Below, piece by piece: positions 46,784-54,540 of a stretch of 64,000 bases of DNA. The DNA lies in NCBI GenBank assembly GCA_963817905.1, contig CAWFPS010000002.1, positions 558,001 to 622,000 of the forward strand. The letters run 5' to 3'. Source of the stretch: VRUE01 sp963817905. GTDB lineage: Bacteria > Actinomycetota > Thermoleophilia > Solirubrobacterales > 70-9. Below the pieces are notes generated by a model. It searched no databases and was not told the origin of the DNA. It was given only the letters and a program-made list of their open reading frames with translations. The first letter of the stretch is position 1. The number at the start of each line of letters is the position of its first letter. Both the position numbers and the translations under genes were made by a program.

Positions 46784-47301
46784 TCTTCGCCCGCGATGAT
46801 CGGCTCGACCCGGTCCGCCAGGAACTGGTCGTCGACCACGCCACGCCAGATCAGCGCCAGCTTGCCGTGGGGGTCGACGAGGAAGTTCTCCGGCACGCCG
46901 CTCGCGCCGAAGGCCTTGCTGCGCTCGTCGCCGACCGAGCGTAGCTGCGGGTAGCCGGTCGGGTGCTCGCGCAGGAAGGCGACCGCGTCCTCGCGGTTGT
47001 CCTGCACGTCGATCCCGACCACGGTCGTGTCTTTGCCGCGGTTGTCCTTGTAGAAGCGCTCCAGCACCGGAGCCTCTTCGCGGCAGGGCGGGCACCAGGA
47101 GGCCCAGAGGTTGACCAGAACCCACTTGCCGCGGTAATCCCGGATCGAGCCATCGCCCGGCCCCGGCAGCGCGGGCAGAACCTTGTCCGGCACCGGGTCG
47201 CCGATCGCGATCTTGGCCCCGCCCTTGCTGAGCAGCCCGAATCCAAGCAAGCCGATAACGGCCAGCACGGCAAGGAAGGCAAGGAACGAGCGAGCGCTCA
47301 C
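46780..47301 (-). CDS. resA: Thioredoxin-like thiol-disulfide protein (ResA/TlpA/CcmG type)
   Basis: 173 residues. One N-terminal membrane helix (FLAFLAVLAVIGLLGFGLLS), then a TlpA-type domain: KWVLVNLWASWCPPCREEAPVLERFY with the WCPPC active site, and GVPENFLVDPHGKLALIWRG with the cis-Pro region. It feeds electrons to CcmH for cytochrome c maturation. Transcribed upstream of ccmH. Confidence 0.92.
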   Translation of the reverse strand: MSARSFLAFLAVLAVIGLLGFGLLSKGGAKIAIGDPVPDKVLPALPGPGDGSIRDYRGKWVLVNLWASWCPPCREEAPVLERFYKDNRGKDTTVVGIDVQDNREDAVAFLREHPTGYPQLRSVGDERSKAFGASGVPENFLVDPHGKLALIWRGVVDDQFLADRVEPIIAGEE

Positions 47302-47356
47302 GGCCGGCGAAGGTTAGTTCGCGCCCGCCGTCGCTGGATTTAGACTCACCGGTCGA

Positions 47357-47716
47357 ATGGCGCCCCGCGACTTCTACGCCTCGCCGTTCGGCGTCGCTTA
47401 CAGCACCTACATGGAGAAGCCTCTGCTGAGCCGCCTGATCGGCCGGATCGTCTGGGGCGGGGATGACAAGCCCTACTACGACAGCATGAACGCCATCGCC
47501 GAAGTGGCCGACGGCGGGGCGATAGTTGACTGTCCGTGCGGGGCTGGGCCGGCGCTTCGTGCTCTTCGTCCCGGCGCCGAGGTCCGCTACGTCGCCGCCG
47601 ACCTCTCTCCCTCGATGCTCCGTCGGGCGCGAAAGCGAGCGGCATCGCGTGGTCTCGGCAAAGTCGAGTTCATCGAAGCCGATGCGACCGATCTTCCCGC
47701 TCGGCTCTCCGGCTAA
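47357..47716 (+). pseudogene. Truncated SAM-dependent methyltransferase
   Basis: 119 residues: AIVDCPCGAGPALRALRPGAEVRYVAADLSPSMLRRARKRAASRGLGKVEFIEADATDLPARLSG gives motif I and the adenosine-binding acidic residue and post-I, but the frame stops right after the DATDLP motif, so the C-terminal half of the fold is missing. TAGACT (47341-47346) precedes the ATG by 10 nt. The 3' end abuts the convergent GrpB gene, whose arrival may have cut it. It could still be expressed. Confidence 0.65.
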
Positions 47717-48231
47717 CGCCCCTGACCGAGGACGCGGCGGACGAAGTCCGACTTGGCGTCGGTATAGGCCTCACGGTCGTGCGCAAAGCGGCGCGCGAGG
47801 TCGCGCTTCAGGGCGAGATATTCCGCGGCGGCCTGTGGATCTGCCCGCAGGCGGTCGCGGAACGCCAGCTCGTCGGCGTAGCGCTCGGAGCCGACCGGGA
47901 TGAGGTGGAGGTGGTGCGTGCGGCGGCTCGGGTGGGGCTTGCAGAACCAGTGCATCTCCTCGGGCAGGTAGGGCGCGTACAGGTAGCCGAGACGGGCCAG
48001 CGGCTCGAAGCACGCCCGTGACTCGTCAAGGTCGCGGACACCGGCGAGGATGTCGATGATCGGCTTGGCTTCCAGCCCGGGAATAGCGGTGCTGCCGACG
48101 TGGTGAACGCCGCCGAGGATCCAACTCCCGACCGCGTCCTCCAATGCGGTTCCCTCCTGCTCGAACCGGACTGGCCAGGCTGGGTCGTAGGGAGAGAGCC
48201 GAATCGGCTCGTCAGCTGTCATCAAGCGCAC
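47713..48231 (-). CDS. GrpB/UPF0157 family protein
   Basis: 172 residues. IRLSPYDPAWPVRFEQEGTAL, VHHVGSTAIPGLEAKPIIDILAGV and RTHHLHLIPVGSERYADELAFRDRLRADPQAAAEYLALKRDLA are typical of the GrpB family, a nucleotidyltransferase-like fold with GSTA..G..KPIID. Activity not established. The start could be the GTG at 48231 or the ATG at 48222. Confidence 0.9.
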   Translation of the reverse strand: MRLMTADEPIRLSPYDPAWPVRFEQEGTALEDAVGSWILGGVHHVGSTAIPGLEAKPIIDILAGVRDLDESRACFEPLARLGYLYAPYLPEEMHWFCKPHPSRRTHHLHLIPVGSERYADELAFRDRLRADPQAAAEYLALKRDLARRFAHDREAYTDAKSDFVRRVLGQGR

Positions 48232-48338
48232 CGGTGTTCAAGGCGGTCAGATGCCCAGGTGCTCGACCAAGGTCGCTTGCGCGTCGTGTGGGGTCCCTCG
48301 CTGATCGCCATCACCCGGCTCAAGCGACTCGCACGGCG

Positions 48339-48713
48339 CTACGGCGCCGACGTCCCGGCACGCCCGTAGTCGTCGGTGAGGCGAACCACGTCGTCCAGCT
48401 CGGGCGTGGAGACCTCGACCACCACTGCGTCCTCCAATGCCTTGATCGTGTGGACTTGGCGAGGTTCATTGCGCCAGGCGGCGCCAGCGGTCAATTCGGC
48501 TGTCACCAGCGAGTCCGCGCTGGGTCCCCGGTTGAGCAGCAGGCGCCCGGAGAGCAGGTAGGAAGACTCGTCCTTGGCCTCGTGGTATTGGACCGAGAGC
48601 CGCTGGCCGGCCCGCACATGAAGCAGCTTGCCGGCGTAGCGATCGGTCAGCGCGAACCACAGCTCGTGCCCCCAGGGCTTCTCCACACGACGCGGAAGCT
48701 CCCCCTCTTGCAT
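48339..48713 (-). CDS. Cupin-domain protein (mannose-6-phosphate isomerase-like)
   Basis: 124 residues. RRVEKPWGHELWFALTDRYAGKLLHVRAGQRLSVQYHEAKDESSYLLSGRLLLNRG and WRNEPRQVHTIKALEDAVVVEVSTPELDDVVRLTDDYGR show the two cupin motifs with His and Glu metal ligands, close to GDP-mannose pyrophosphorylase/mannose isomerase C-terminal cupins. The substrate is not known. It is followed in transcription by a 107-nt gap before GrpB. Upstream, 48714-48807 contains a short decayed reading frame and no recognised gene. Confidence 0.85.
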   Translation of the reverse strand: MQEGELPRRVEKPWGHELWFALTDRYAGKLLHVRAGQRLSVQYHEAKDESSYLLSGRLLLNRGPSADSLVTAELTAGAAWRNEPRQVHTIKALEDAVVVEVSTPELDDVVRLTDDYGRAGTSAP

Positions 48714-48807
48714 CCGCGTCAGTCTGCCCGATCGAAGCTGTGGACGACGACCGGCTCGCCGAGCAGCACGTCGTTGCGGCGGATCTGCTGTGCGTCGAAT
48801 TCGGAGA

Positions 48808-49239
48808 TCAGTCGATCGAGCCCGCCGGCGCGACCCACTGGCTGGTGAAGGTGAGCACGGTTGCCAGGGAGTCGAAGTGGCGGTCGTAGTGCAGCACCCC
48901 GAATCCCCGCTCCGCCGCGGCGGCAGCGACGAGCGCGTCGGGGACCCTGACCCGGCGGGCGCCGGCCGCGCCGCGCTGGGCCAGCTCTCGCATCGCCCAG
49001 GTCGCGGCGTCGGTGACCGAGCGGCTGATCGGCGCCTGGCGAAAACCCGCCATCGCCATCGCAACGCGCTCGACGGCGTCACGGTCGGGCGCGTCGAAGA
49101 TCATCTCCATCGTCACCGGCGCGCAGGCGACCAGTTCGCCCGCATTCACCATCTCACGCCACTGCGGCGCGACCTCCTTGATACCGGCGCGCGCCCAGGC
49201 AGAGGTGTCGGCCACCCAAGGGCCCTTGGGCCAGCTCAC
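48808..49239 (-). CDS. vapC: PIN-domain toxin (VapC-like)
   Basis: 143 residues. PWVADTSAWARAGI and CAPVTMEMIFDAPD give the first PIN acidic residues, RVRVPDALVAAAAAERGFGVLHYDRHFDSLA the second half. Belongs with the antitoxin gene that overlaps it by 4 nt. Confidence 0.88.
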   Translation of the reverse strand: MSWPKGPWVADTSAWARAGIKEVAPQWREMVNAGELVACAPVTMEMIFDAPDRDAVERVAMAMAGFRQAPISRSVTDAATWAMRELAQRGAAGARRVRVPDALVAAAAAERGFGVLHYDRHFDSLATVLTFTSQWVAPAGSID

Positions 49240-49559
49240 CGGGCCCAGGCGCGCTCGCGGGCGCTCCGCAAGCGCTCAAGGTCAAGACCGGAGGTGCCGT
49301 CGGCGACGCTGAGCGCGAAGTCCACGGCCTTTCTCTCGGCGGCCTCGTCGCTCTCGAAGGCCTCGGCGCCGCGCAGCGCCAACTCGCGCACGACCCTTGA
49401 GGTCGGGGTCGAGGAGCCCATCGCGGCACGGCCCTGCTTGATCGCGCGATCCAAGGCCGGATCGCGGGGGACCTGCACACGATCGTTGCGTTGTTTGCGC
49501 TGAGTGGCGATATCGAAAGTGTACCCGTTGGCGGATGCCACCCGTTTGAGGCGGGTCAA
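49236..49559 (-). CDS. vapB: VapB-type antitoxin
   Basis: 107 residues at most. The core RVQVPRDPALDRAIKQGRAAMGSSTPTSRVVRELALRGAEAF fits a ribbon-helix-helix-like antitoxin with an RHH strand and helices, and a Glu/Ala-rich tail. The first 27 residues look unlike antitoxins, so the true start may be an internal GTG near 49480. Paired with the PIN toxin. Confidence 0.75.
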   Translation of the reverse strand: MTRLKRVASANGYTFDIATQRKQRNDRVQVPRDPALDRAIKQGRAAMGSSTPTSRVVRELALRGAEAFESDEAAERKAVDFALSVADGTSGLDLERLRSARERAWAR

Positions 49560-49590
49560 GGGCCCGGGAAGTACAGTGGAAATCCATCAC

Positions 49591-49631
49591 GCGGACGCAG
49601 CTCATTTGGTAGAGCGCGAGCTTTCCCAAGC
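49591..49631 (+). pseudogene. Broken 5' half of tRNA-Gly(CCC)
   Basis: GCGGACGCAGCTCATTTGGT and the following bases match the first 40 nt of the intact tRNA-Gly at 51619 with two substitutions and one inserted T, up to the anticodon stem (CGAGCTTTCCCAAGC). The T arm and acceptor 3' strand are missing. Seen as the far end of a former integration at the tRNA gene, 2.03 kb away. The rest of 49560-49773 shows nothing else. Confidence 0.75.
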
Positions 49632-49773
49632 CCAGGGCATACCGGGACGGCAGTACAGCGCCGACACGGAACCGCATTCCCAAGCCATCGAGGGGCGCGA
49701 GAATCGGGGCGGGAGCCTGTCTGCGGTGCCCTGGGTTCGGGGCTTTAACGTTGCTTTTGAGAATTGGGACGAC

Positions 49774-50466
49774 CTAGGAATCGCCCTTTAGTCTCAGTTT
49801 CCGACCTTTCAGCGAGGTGAAGACCATCACAACAGCGCTGGTCTGGATTTTCTCGCCGTCGCCTTCCCCGTCGCGCCGACGTTTGCCTGATTCACTGCCA
49901 GCCAGCTCGAATCGTTCGTAGAATTTCGCCGCTGCCTGCTCAACATCTTCGCGGCCCTGGCCGTCGAGGATGCGACTGTCGCGGCTCATCACCTCATCGG
50001 GGCGGTCGGCGAGCAGACCGGCCTCGATTGACTCTGTCAGGTCAACGTCTATTTCCTCCAAAACCAGGCTGGAGGTGCCAGCCCTGACCGTCTGCGGCCA
50101 CAGGGCCGCTACCCACGATGGGACATAGACTTTCGATATCGCCCTGTAGTAGTGCTCGACGGCGCCCCGCCGCGGCTCGGTCTTGACCATCTCGATCATC
50201 TCGAAGTCTCGTAGCACTTTGATGTGGTAGCTGACTTGGCTCAGTCCCTCGTTTAGCTCCTTGCGGATTTCGTTCGGGCTGGCCGTCCGGTCATTGAGGA
50301 TCGTCAGGATTTGCACGCGCATCGGGTGCGAAAGCGCCTTCGCGATCCTCTCGGCGGCTCGATGACTGGAACCCTCGCGTTGTTTACCGGGGCTCGACCT
50401 ACCGTGCCCCGCAACTTTGGCCGTCTCCTTCGCTTTTTTGGACTGTGCCCTTCGTTTTGCCGCCAT
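49774..50466 (-). CDS. ArsR-type winged-helix regulator
   Basis: 230 residues from the ATG at 50466, chosen for GAGGAG 9 nt upstream; an ATG at 50508 is possible. Basic N-terminus, then RIAKALSHPMRVQILTILNDRTASPNEIRKELNEGLSQVSYHIKVLRDFEMIEMVKTEPRRGAVEHYYRAI, an ArsR/helix-turn-helix domain, followed by a long C-terminal domain (SIEAGLLADRPDEVMSRDSRILDGQGREDVEQAAAKFYERFE). Domain type known from many Actinobacteria; ligand unknown. It is divergent from a short frame at 50658. Confidence 0.85.
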   Translation of the reverse strand: MAAKRRAQSKKAKETAKVAGHGRSSPGKQREGSSHRAAERIAKALSHPMRVQILTILNDRTASPNEIRKELNEGLSQVSYHIKVLRDFEMIEMVKTEPRRGAVEHYYRAISKVYVPSWVAALWPQTVRAGTSSLVLEEIDVDLTESIEAGLLADRPDEVMSRDSRILDGQGREDVEQAAAKFYERFELAGSESGKRRRDGEGDGEKIQTSAVVMVFTSLKGRKLRLKGDS

Positions 50467-50657
50467 CCGGGGTACCGCTCCTCTCTTGTGGTCGTAGTCC
50501 GCTGCCATTGCGGTACTCGGCTGGCCGCGGATCGGTATGTGCATGCCGGAGCGAAAAGGTAGCGGGCTATTGCTCAAAATGCGCAGAGCAACTGCGCTAG
50601 GCTCTCTTCCGCAAATGCTCAGGAATTTTTGCGGCAATTCGAAGGGGGGTGAGCGCA

Positions 50658-50717
50658 ATGACGATCAAGCCATGCCCGGTCACGGTCCCGCTGCTTTCGC
50701 TGTACAAGACTCGATAG
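50658..50717 (+). CDS. Candidate small ORF (19 residues) with strong Shine-Dalgarno
   Basis: ATG at 50658 preceded by AAGGGGGG at a good distance, reading MTIKPCPVTVPLLSLYKTR and TAG, then a strong stem-loop (50725-50757). It is divergent from the ArsR-type regulator. This could be a small secreted or signalling peptide, a leader peptide or chance. Upstream, TTGCTC and GAGCAA (50570-50575, 50586-50591) form a possible operator and TAGGCT (50598-50603) a possible −10. Confidence 0.35.
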   Translation: MTIKPCPVTVPLLSLYKTR

Positions 50718-50724
50718 CGCGGAG

Positions 50725-50757
50725 GGCAGGGCTTGGCGATGTCGGCCAGGCCCTGCC
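50725..50757 (+). terminator. Stem-loop after the 19-residue frame
   Basis: GGCAGGGC (50725-50732) pairs with GCCCTGCC (50750-50757); a short inner TGGC/GCCA stem continues it. There is no T-run, so it is a possible Rho-independent-like terminator of GC-rich type or an attenuator. Confidence 0.45.
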
Positions 50758-51364
50758 GCCTTGCAGCCGGGCGCCAGCTCGCCCCTCACGGCGCTGCCCT
50801 AGTGCTTTCTGGAAGACACGTCGCTTAGCATTCCCCGCGCGCACTCTGAAACTTGCGCCATTTGCCGTCTAGGATCAGCCGTGCGTTGGGTCTCCTACCC
50901 CGGGCCGCCGTCAGTAGGGAGGTTCCGGGGGTGGTTTGGACTCGATGCTTGCTCGATGGGGGGGAGGGTGGCGGTTGTGGCTACATCGGCCGCTCTCCCC
51001 CGTTAGCCGCGCTGCCTTTGCCTCTTAGCGCCATCTCGGCGACCAGCACCGGTCGCGCTGGCGGCCGGGAGTCGCCTCAACCGTCCTCAGAGCCGCCTCA
51101 ATCGGCGTCGCCGCCGAGCTTGGCGCGTAGTACCTCGTCAGCCTTCGCGGCGATGCGCTGAGCGCGCTTGGAGACCTCGGGGTCGGGATCAGCGCGTCTG
51201 GCGCGTGACGGCGCTAATGGACTCCCGACACCGCGGCATACGTCCGGTCGGGCGTGTCCGGTCTCGGTGAAATGCGTCGAGCGGGAGTGTGCGCGGGCAG
51301 CGCTTGGTAACGGTCACGTCTCGGACCTCGCCAGCCGGACCAGCGTTGGGCGGCCGCGCCCCCG
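50758..51364. other. Gap with decayed coding remnants
   Basis: 607 nt without an intact gene. A short minus-strand frame (about 51240 down to a stop at 51098) reads RADPDPEVSKRAQRIAAKADEVLRAKLGGDAD, which looks like the tail of a real protein but has no start. The rest shows no coding signal. It lies between the two tRNA-Gly copies and is probably decayed mobile-element sequence. Confidence 0.5.
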
Positions 51365-51412
51365 GTGAATGACTTCCGCGCCGCCCGCCGCCTCGGCCCG
51401 AGACGTGACCGT
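51310..51412 (+). repeat. 15-nt inverted repeat flanking the start of the integrase remnant
   Basis: ACGGTCACGTCTCGG (51310-51324) is perfectly complementary to CCGAGACGTGACCGT (51398-51412), 73 nt apart. The right copy lies in the integrase fragment. It may be arm-type recombinase sites or a large hairpin. Confidence 0.5.
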
Positions 51413-51562
51413 CGAAGACTCCTAGGGTTTGGGGCGACGTTGAGACCGTACGACTTGCGTCACACGGCCGCGACCCTCTACGCGGCGGCCGGTTGGACGG
51501 CCGTCGAGATTGGGCATCAGCTAGGCCACTCGGCGGAGGTCTCGCAGCTGGAAAAGTTCTGA
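51365..51562 (+). pseudogene. Tyrosine recombinase (integrase) C-terminal remnant
   Basis: The frame contains LRPYDLRHTAATLYAAAGWTAVEIGHQLGHSAEVSQLEKF. LRHTAAT is the box II R-H motif and LGHS the following histidine of tyrosine recombinases; the catalytic tyrosine segment and all N-terminal domains are missing. It points toward tRNA-Gly(CCC) 57 nt downstream, the usual integrase position next to its attachment site. Confidence 0.8.
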
Positions 51563-51604
51563 GCGGCTGCCGGTAGAGCGCGAGACTCGCATTCGGACTC
51601 CGCA

Positions 51605-51610
51605 TAGAAT
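51605..51610 (+). promoter_or_regulatory. −10 element of tRNA-Gly
   Basis: TAGAAT, 8 nt before the mature tRNA 5' end. The same TAGAAT hexamer stands 7-10 nt before start codons at 9827 and 33222. Confidence 0.6.
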
Positions 51611-51618
51611 CACCCCAC

Positions 51619-51691
51619 GCGGACGTAGCTCAGTTGGTAGAGCGCGAGCTTCCCAAGCTCGAGGTCGCGAGTTCGAGACTCGTCGTCCGCT
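51619..51691 (+). tRNA. tRNA-Gly(CCC)
   Basis: Cloverleaf folds cleanly: acceptor GCGGACG (51619-51625) with CGTCCGC (51684-51690), D arm GCTC/GAGC, anticodon arm CGAGC-TTCCCAA-GCTCG giving anticodon CCC, T arm GCGAG-TTCGAGA-CTCGT, discriminator T. CCA is not encoded. A broken 5' half lies at 49591. Confidence 0.95.
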
Positions 51692-51694
51692 TAC

Positions 51695-54505
51695 CTAGCC
51701 GGTTGTGAGCTCCCCGGCCAGTTCCGTCCTGCTGCTCAGGTCGAGCTTTTGGAAGATGTGGCGCATGTGGGTCTCGATCGTCTTCTCGGTGACGGTCAGG
51801 GCCTGGGCGATCTCGCGGTTGGTCAGGCCCTCGGCGGCCATGCGGGCGACCCGCAGCTCACTCGGGGTGAGGGACTCGACGCCGCTGTAGACGGCCTTGC
51901 GGGGGCGGGCGCCAGTGGCCTCCAGCTCGGTGCGGGCCTCTTCTTCGAGCGGCGTGGCACCGCATCGGTGCGCGAGGTCGAGGCCCTCTCGCAGGGGCTG
52001 GCGGGCTTCCTTGCGCTTGTTCGCCCGGCGCAGGGCCGCGCCGAGCTCGACCAGGGCGACGGCGTGCTCGCGGCAGGCCCGGGTCCCGGCCAGAGTGGTC
52101 ACGGACTCGCGCAGGAGCTCGATGCCGCTGGCGCCGCCGGTGACCGAGCCCTGCACGCGCAAGGCGATGCCGATTCCGCGCACACCACCCGCCCGCCGCG
52201 CCTGCTCGCTGGTTTCGGTCGCCAGGCCGATCGCCTCACTGTCGTTGCCGAGCGCCGCTTCGCAGAGCGCCAGCCCCACGCGCCAAGGCATCATCTCCTG
52301 ATTGGGCAGGGGCACGAAGCTGACCCGTTCGGCGGTGGCGAGGAAGTCGTGGCGCGCCTCGGCGTGGCGCCCGGCGGCCCGGCGCAACTCACCGCGGGCA
52401 CCGATCAACGCCGCCGCGGCAAGCCCGGAGATCTGTTGGTGCTCGCTCCACAGTTCCCGCAGCAGCTCTTCGCCGCCGGCGATGTCGCCGCGAGCGGCCG
52501 CGATGCGCAGGGCCACGCTCGACCAGATCGCCAGCGAGCCGGTGAGACCTGTGTCGCGGACGATGTCGACAGCGACTTCGGCATCGCCCTGTCCATCTCG
52601 CAGGTTGCCCTCCAGCAGGTTGAGGAAGGCGCGCAACCCGTAGCCGCCGGCGATCGAGGGCGGCGCCCCGCGTCGTGTCGCCGCTTCGATGATCGGTTGG
52701 AAGTGGTGGGCCACCCGGTCCCCTCGGTCGGCGAGGATGACCGCCGCCTGCGCGCCCTGCGGTGGCAGGCCGTTCGCGGTGTCGGCGATGACCGTCTCCA
52801 GGTCCGGCATCGCCGCTTCGGCAAGCTCGAGGCCTCGAGCGACCGTCCCCAGCCCGACCGCGTTGAGGTAGCCCCCCTGGGCGAGGACCATCCGCCCGGC
52901 CAGTGTCTCGGCGGAGGGCTCCTCACCCGGGGCGGGCAATGTCCTCTCAGGTAGGCGCTCCAGGCCCCAAAGGGTCTGCAGGAGCAGCCAGCCGCGCAGC
53001 CGAATCGCCAACTCGCAGTCGCGGTCCGGCAGCTCCGCCAACGATTCCTCGAGCAGGGCCGTTGCCTCCTCGCCGCCGCCGCGCAGGCCCAGCGAGCTGG
53101 TCAGCTCGGCCGCCAGCTCGGCTCGTGCGATCGGATCCTCGGTCGCGGCGCGAACCGTGCGCAGGACCTCAATCCCCTCTGGGTCGTTGGCGCGTAGCAG
53201 CGCCAGTCCCAGCTCACGGCTGACCGCCTGGCGGTCGCCTTTGGTAGGCGGCTCCTGGAGAGCTCGGCGCAGGTAGCGCACCGCTGCCACCGGGGCTCCC
53301 CGGGCAAGTGCTTTCGCGCCCGCTTCGCGCAGGGCGGTGACGGCCCACGCATCGCCCGCCGGCCCGGCGAGCAGCAGGTGGGCGCCGACCGTGTCGACGG
53401 CCGCGCCGTCGCGGTCGAGGAGGCCGGCCGCGCGGGCGTGGCCCTCGGCCCGCCGCGACGCTGGCACCTCGCTCAGCACCGCCTCGCGGACCAGCGGGTG
53501 GACGAAGGCCGGCGGGCGGGTGTTGGAGAGCAGGTGCGCCCGGACCAGCTGCTCTGTGGCGTCGGCGACCGTCGCGGCTGGCAGCCCGGAGAGCCCGGCG
53601 ACGAGGCGGGCCTCGGCGTTCGGCTCCAGCACGGCCACCGCCCGCGCCACCGCGGTCGAGTGCTCGCCGAGCCTGGCCAGGCGGGTGAGGATCGAGCGCG
53701 AGGCGCCCGCCGCCGCGACTTCGGCCAGGCGGGCGGCGCTGCCGTCTTCTGGCCCCGCCTGCTCGGGGCCCAGCGCCCTGAGCAGCTCGACCAGCAGGAA
53801 AGGGTTGCCGGCGGTGGCCTCGCGGCAGGCGGCGGCGAAGCCCTCGCTCGGGGGCCGGCCGACCTCCGCCGCGGCGAGCTTGCCCGCGGCGGCCGAGGAG
53901 AGCGCCGGCGGTTCGATCGCGCGCGCCGCCGGCTCGTTGCGAAGCTCGTCGAGCAGTCGTTCGTGCCCACCCGGCTCGCCGCTGCGCACGGTCAGGGCGA
54001 GGAGCGCCGGCAGGCCCTCGATCCGGCGGCCGATGTAGGCCAGGGCTTGCAGCGAGGCGAGGTCGGCCCACTGGGCGTCGTCGACGAGCAGGGCAGTCGG
54101 AGTGCCCGCGGCGAGATCGGCGGCCAGCCAGTAGAGGCCATGTTGGATCGCGAAGGGATCGCCACCCTCACCCGCCGCCTGGGGGTCGAAGACCGGGGCG
54201 GCCAGAGCAGCGCTGCCCCCCAGCAGCTCGGTACGCAGCTCGGCGTCGCACAGCGTCGGCTCGAAGAGCTGGCGTACCACCCCGTAGGGGAAGTCGCGCT
54301 CGTACTCGCCGCCGCGCGCCCGCAGGACGCGCATCTCGGCTGCGTTGCCAAGGGCTCCGGCGGCGTCGAGCAGGGAGGTCTTGCCGGCGCCCGCTTCGCC
54401 CTCGATCGTGAGGATCTGGCCCGAGCCGCCGCGGGCGGCGTCCAGCAGGGCCTCGATCGTCGCGAGCTCATCATCCCTCTCCAGCAGTGCGGTTCTCGCC
54501 GGCAT
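51695..54505 (-). CDS. Large LuxR-family regulator with AAA-like ATPase domain
   Basis: 936 residues from the ATG at 54505. ATPase domain: LLERDDELATIEALLDAARGGSGQILTIEGEAGAGKTSLLDAAG (Walker A), AALLVDDAQWADLASLQALAYIGRRIEGLPALLALTVRSGEP (Walker B). A long helical TPR-like middle part follows, and the C-terminus SGVESLTPSELRVARMAAEGLTNREIAQALTVTEKTIETHMRHIFQKLDLSSRTELAGEL is the LuxR/GerE helix-turn-helix. LAL/MalT-type activator; its ligand is unknown. The stop is 4 nt past the tRNA on the opposite strand. TACGAT precedes the ATG by 13 nt. Confidence 0.93.
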   Translation of the reverse strand: MPARTALLERDDELATIEALLDAARGGSGQILTIEGEAGAGKTSLLDAAGALGNAAEMRVLRARGGEYERDFPYGVVRQLFEPTLCDAELRTELLGGSAALAAPVFDPQAAGEGGDPFAIQHGLYWLAADLAAGTPTALLVDDAQWADLASLQALAYIGRRIEGLPALLALTVRSGEPGGHERLLDELRNEPAARAIEPPALSSAAAGKLAAAEVGRPPSEGFAAACREATAGNPFLLVELLRALGPEQAGPEDGSAARLAEVAAAGASRSILTRLARLGEHSTAVARAVAVLEPNAEARLVAGLSGLPAATVADATEQLVRAHLLSNTRPPAFVHPLVREAVLSEVPASRRAEGHARAAGLLDRDGAAVDTVGAHLLLAGPAGDAWAVTALREAGAKALARGAPVAAVRYLRRALQEPPTKGDRQAVSRELGLALLRANDPEGIEVLRTVRAATEDPIARAELAAELTSSLGLRGGGEEATALLEESLAELPDRDCELAIRLRGWLLLQTLWGLERLPERTLPAPGEEPSAETLAGRMVLAQGGYLNAVGLGTVARGLELAEAAMPDLETVIADTANGLPPQGAQAAVILADRGDRVAHHFQPIIEAATRRGAPPSIAGGYGLRAFLNLLEGNLRDGQGDAEVAVDIVRDTGLTGSLAIWSSVALRIAAARGDIAGGEELLRELWSEHQQISGLAAAALIGARGELRRAAGRHAEARHDFLATAERVSFVPLPNQEMMPWRVGLALCEAALGNDSEAIGLATETSEQARRAGGVRGIGIALRVQGSVTGGASGIELLRESVTTLAGTRACREHAVALVELGAALRRANKRKEARQPLREGLDLAHRCGATPLEEEARTELEATGARPRKAVYSGVESLTPSELRVARMAAEGLTNREIAQALTVTEKTIETHMRHIFQKLDLSSRTELAGELTTG

Positions 54506-54540
54506 CTCTTCAGAGCCGATCGTAAACCGCGAAGAGACGT

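Noticed and set aside
48225..48240. AAGCGCACCGG before grpB considered as another subfamily A element
   Set aside because: Only one half-arm matches and there is no complementary arm.
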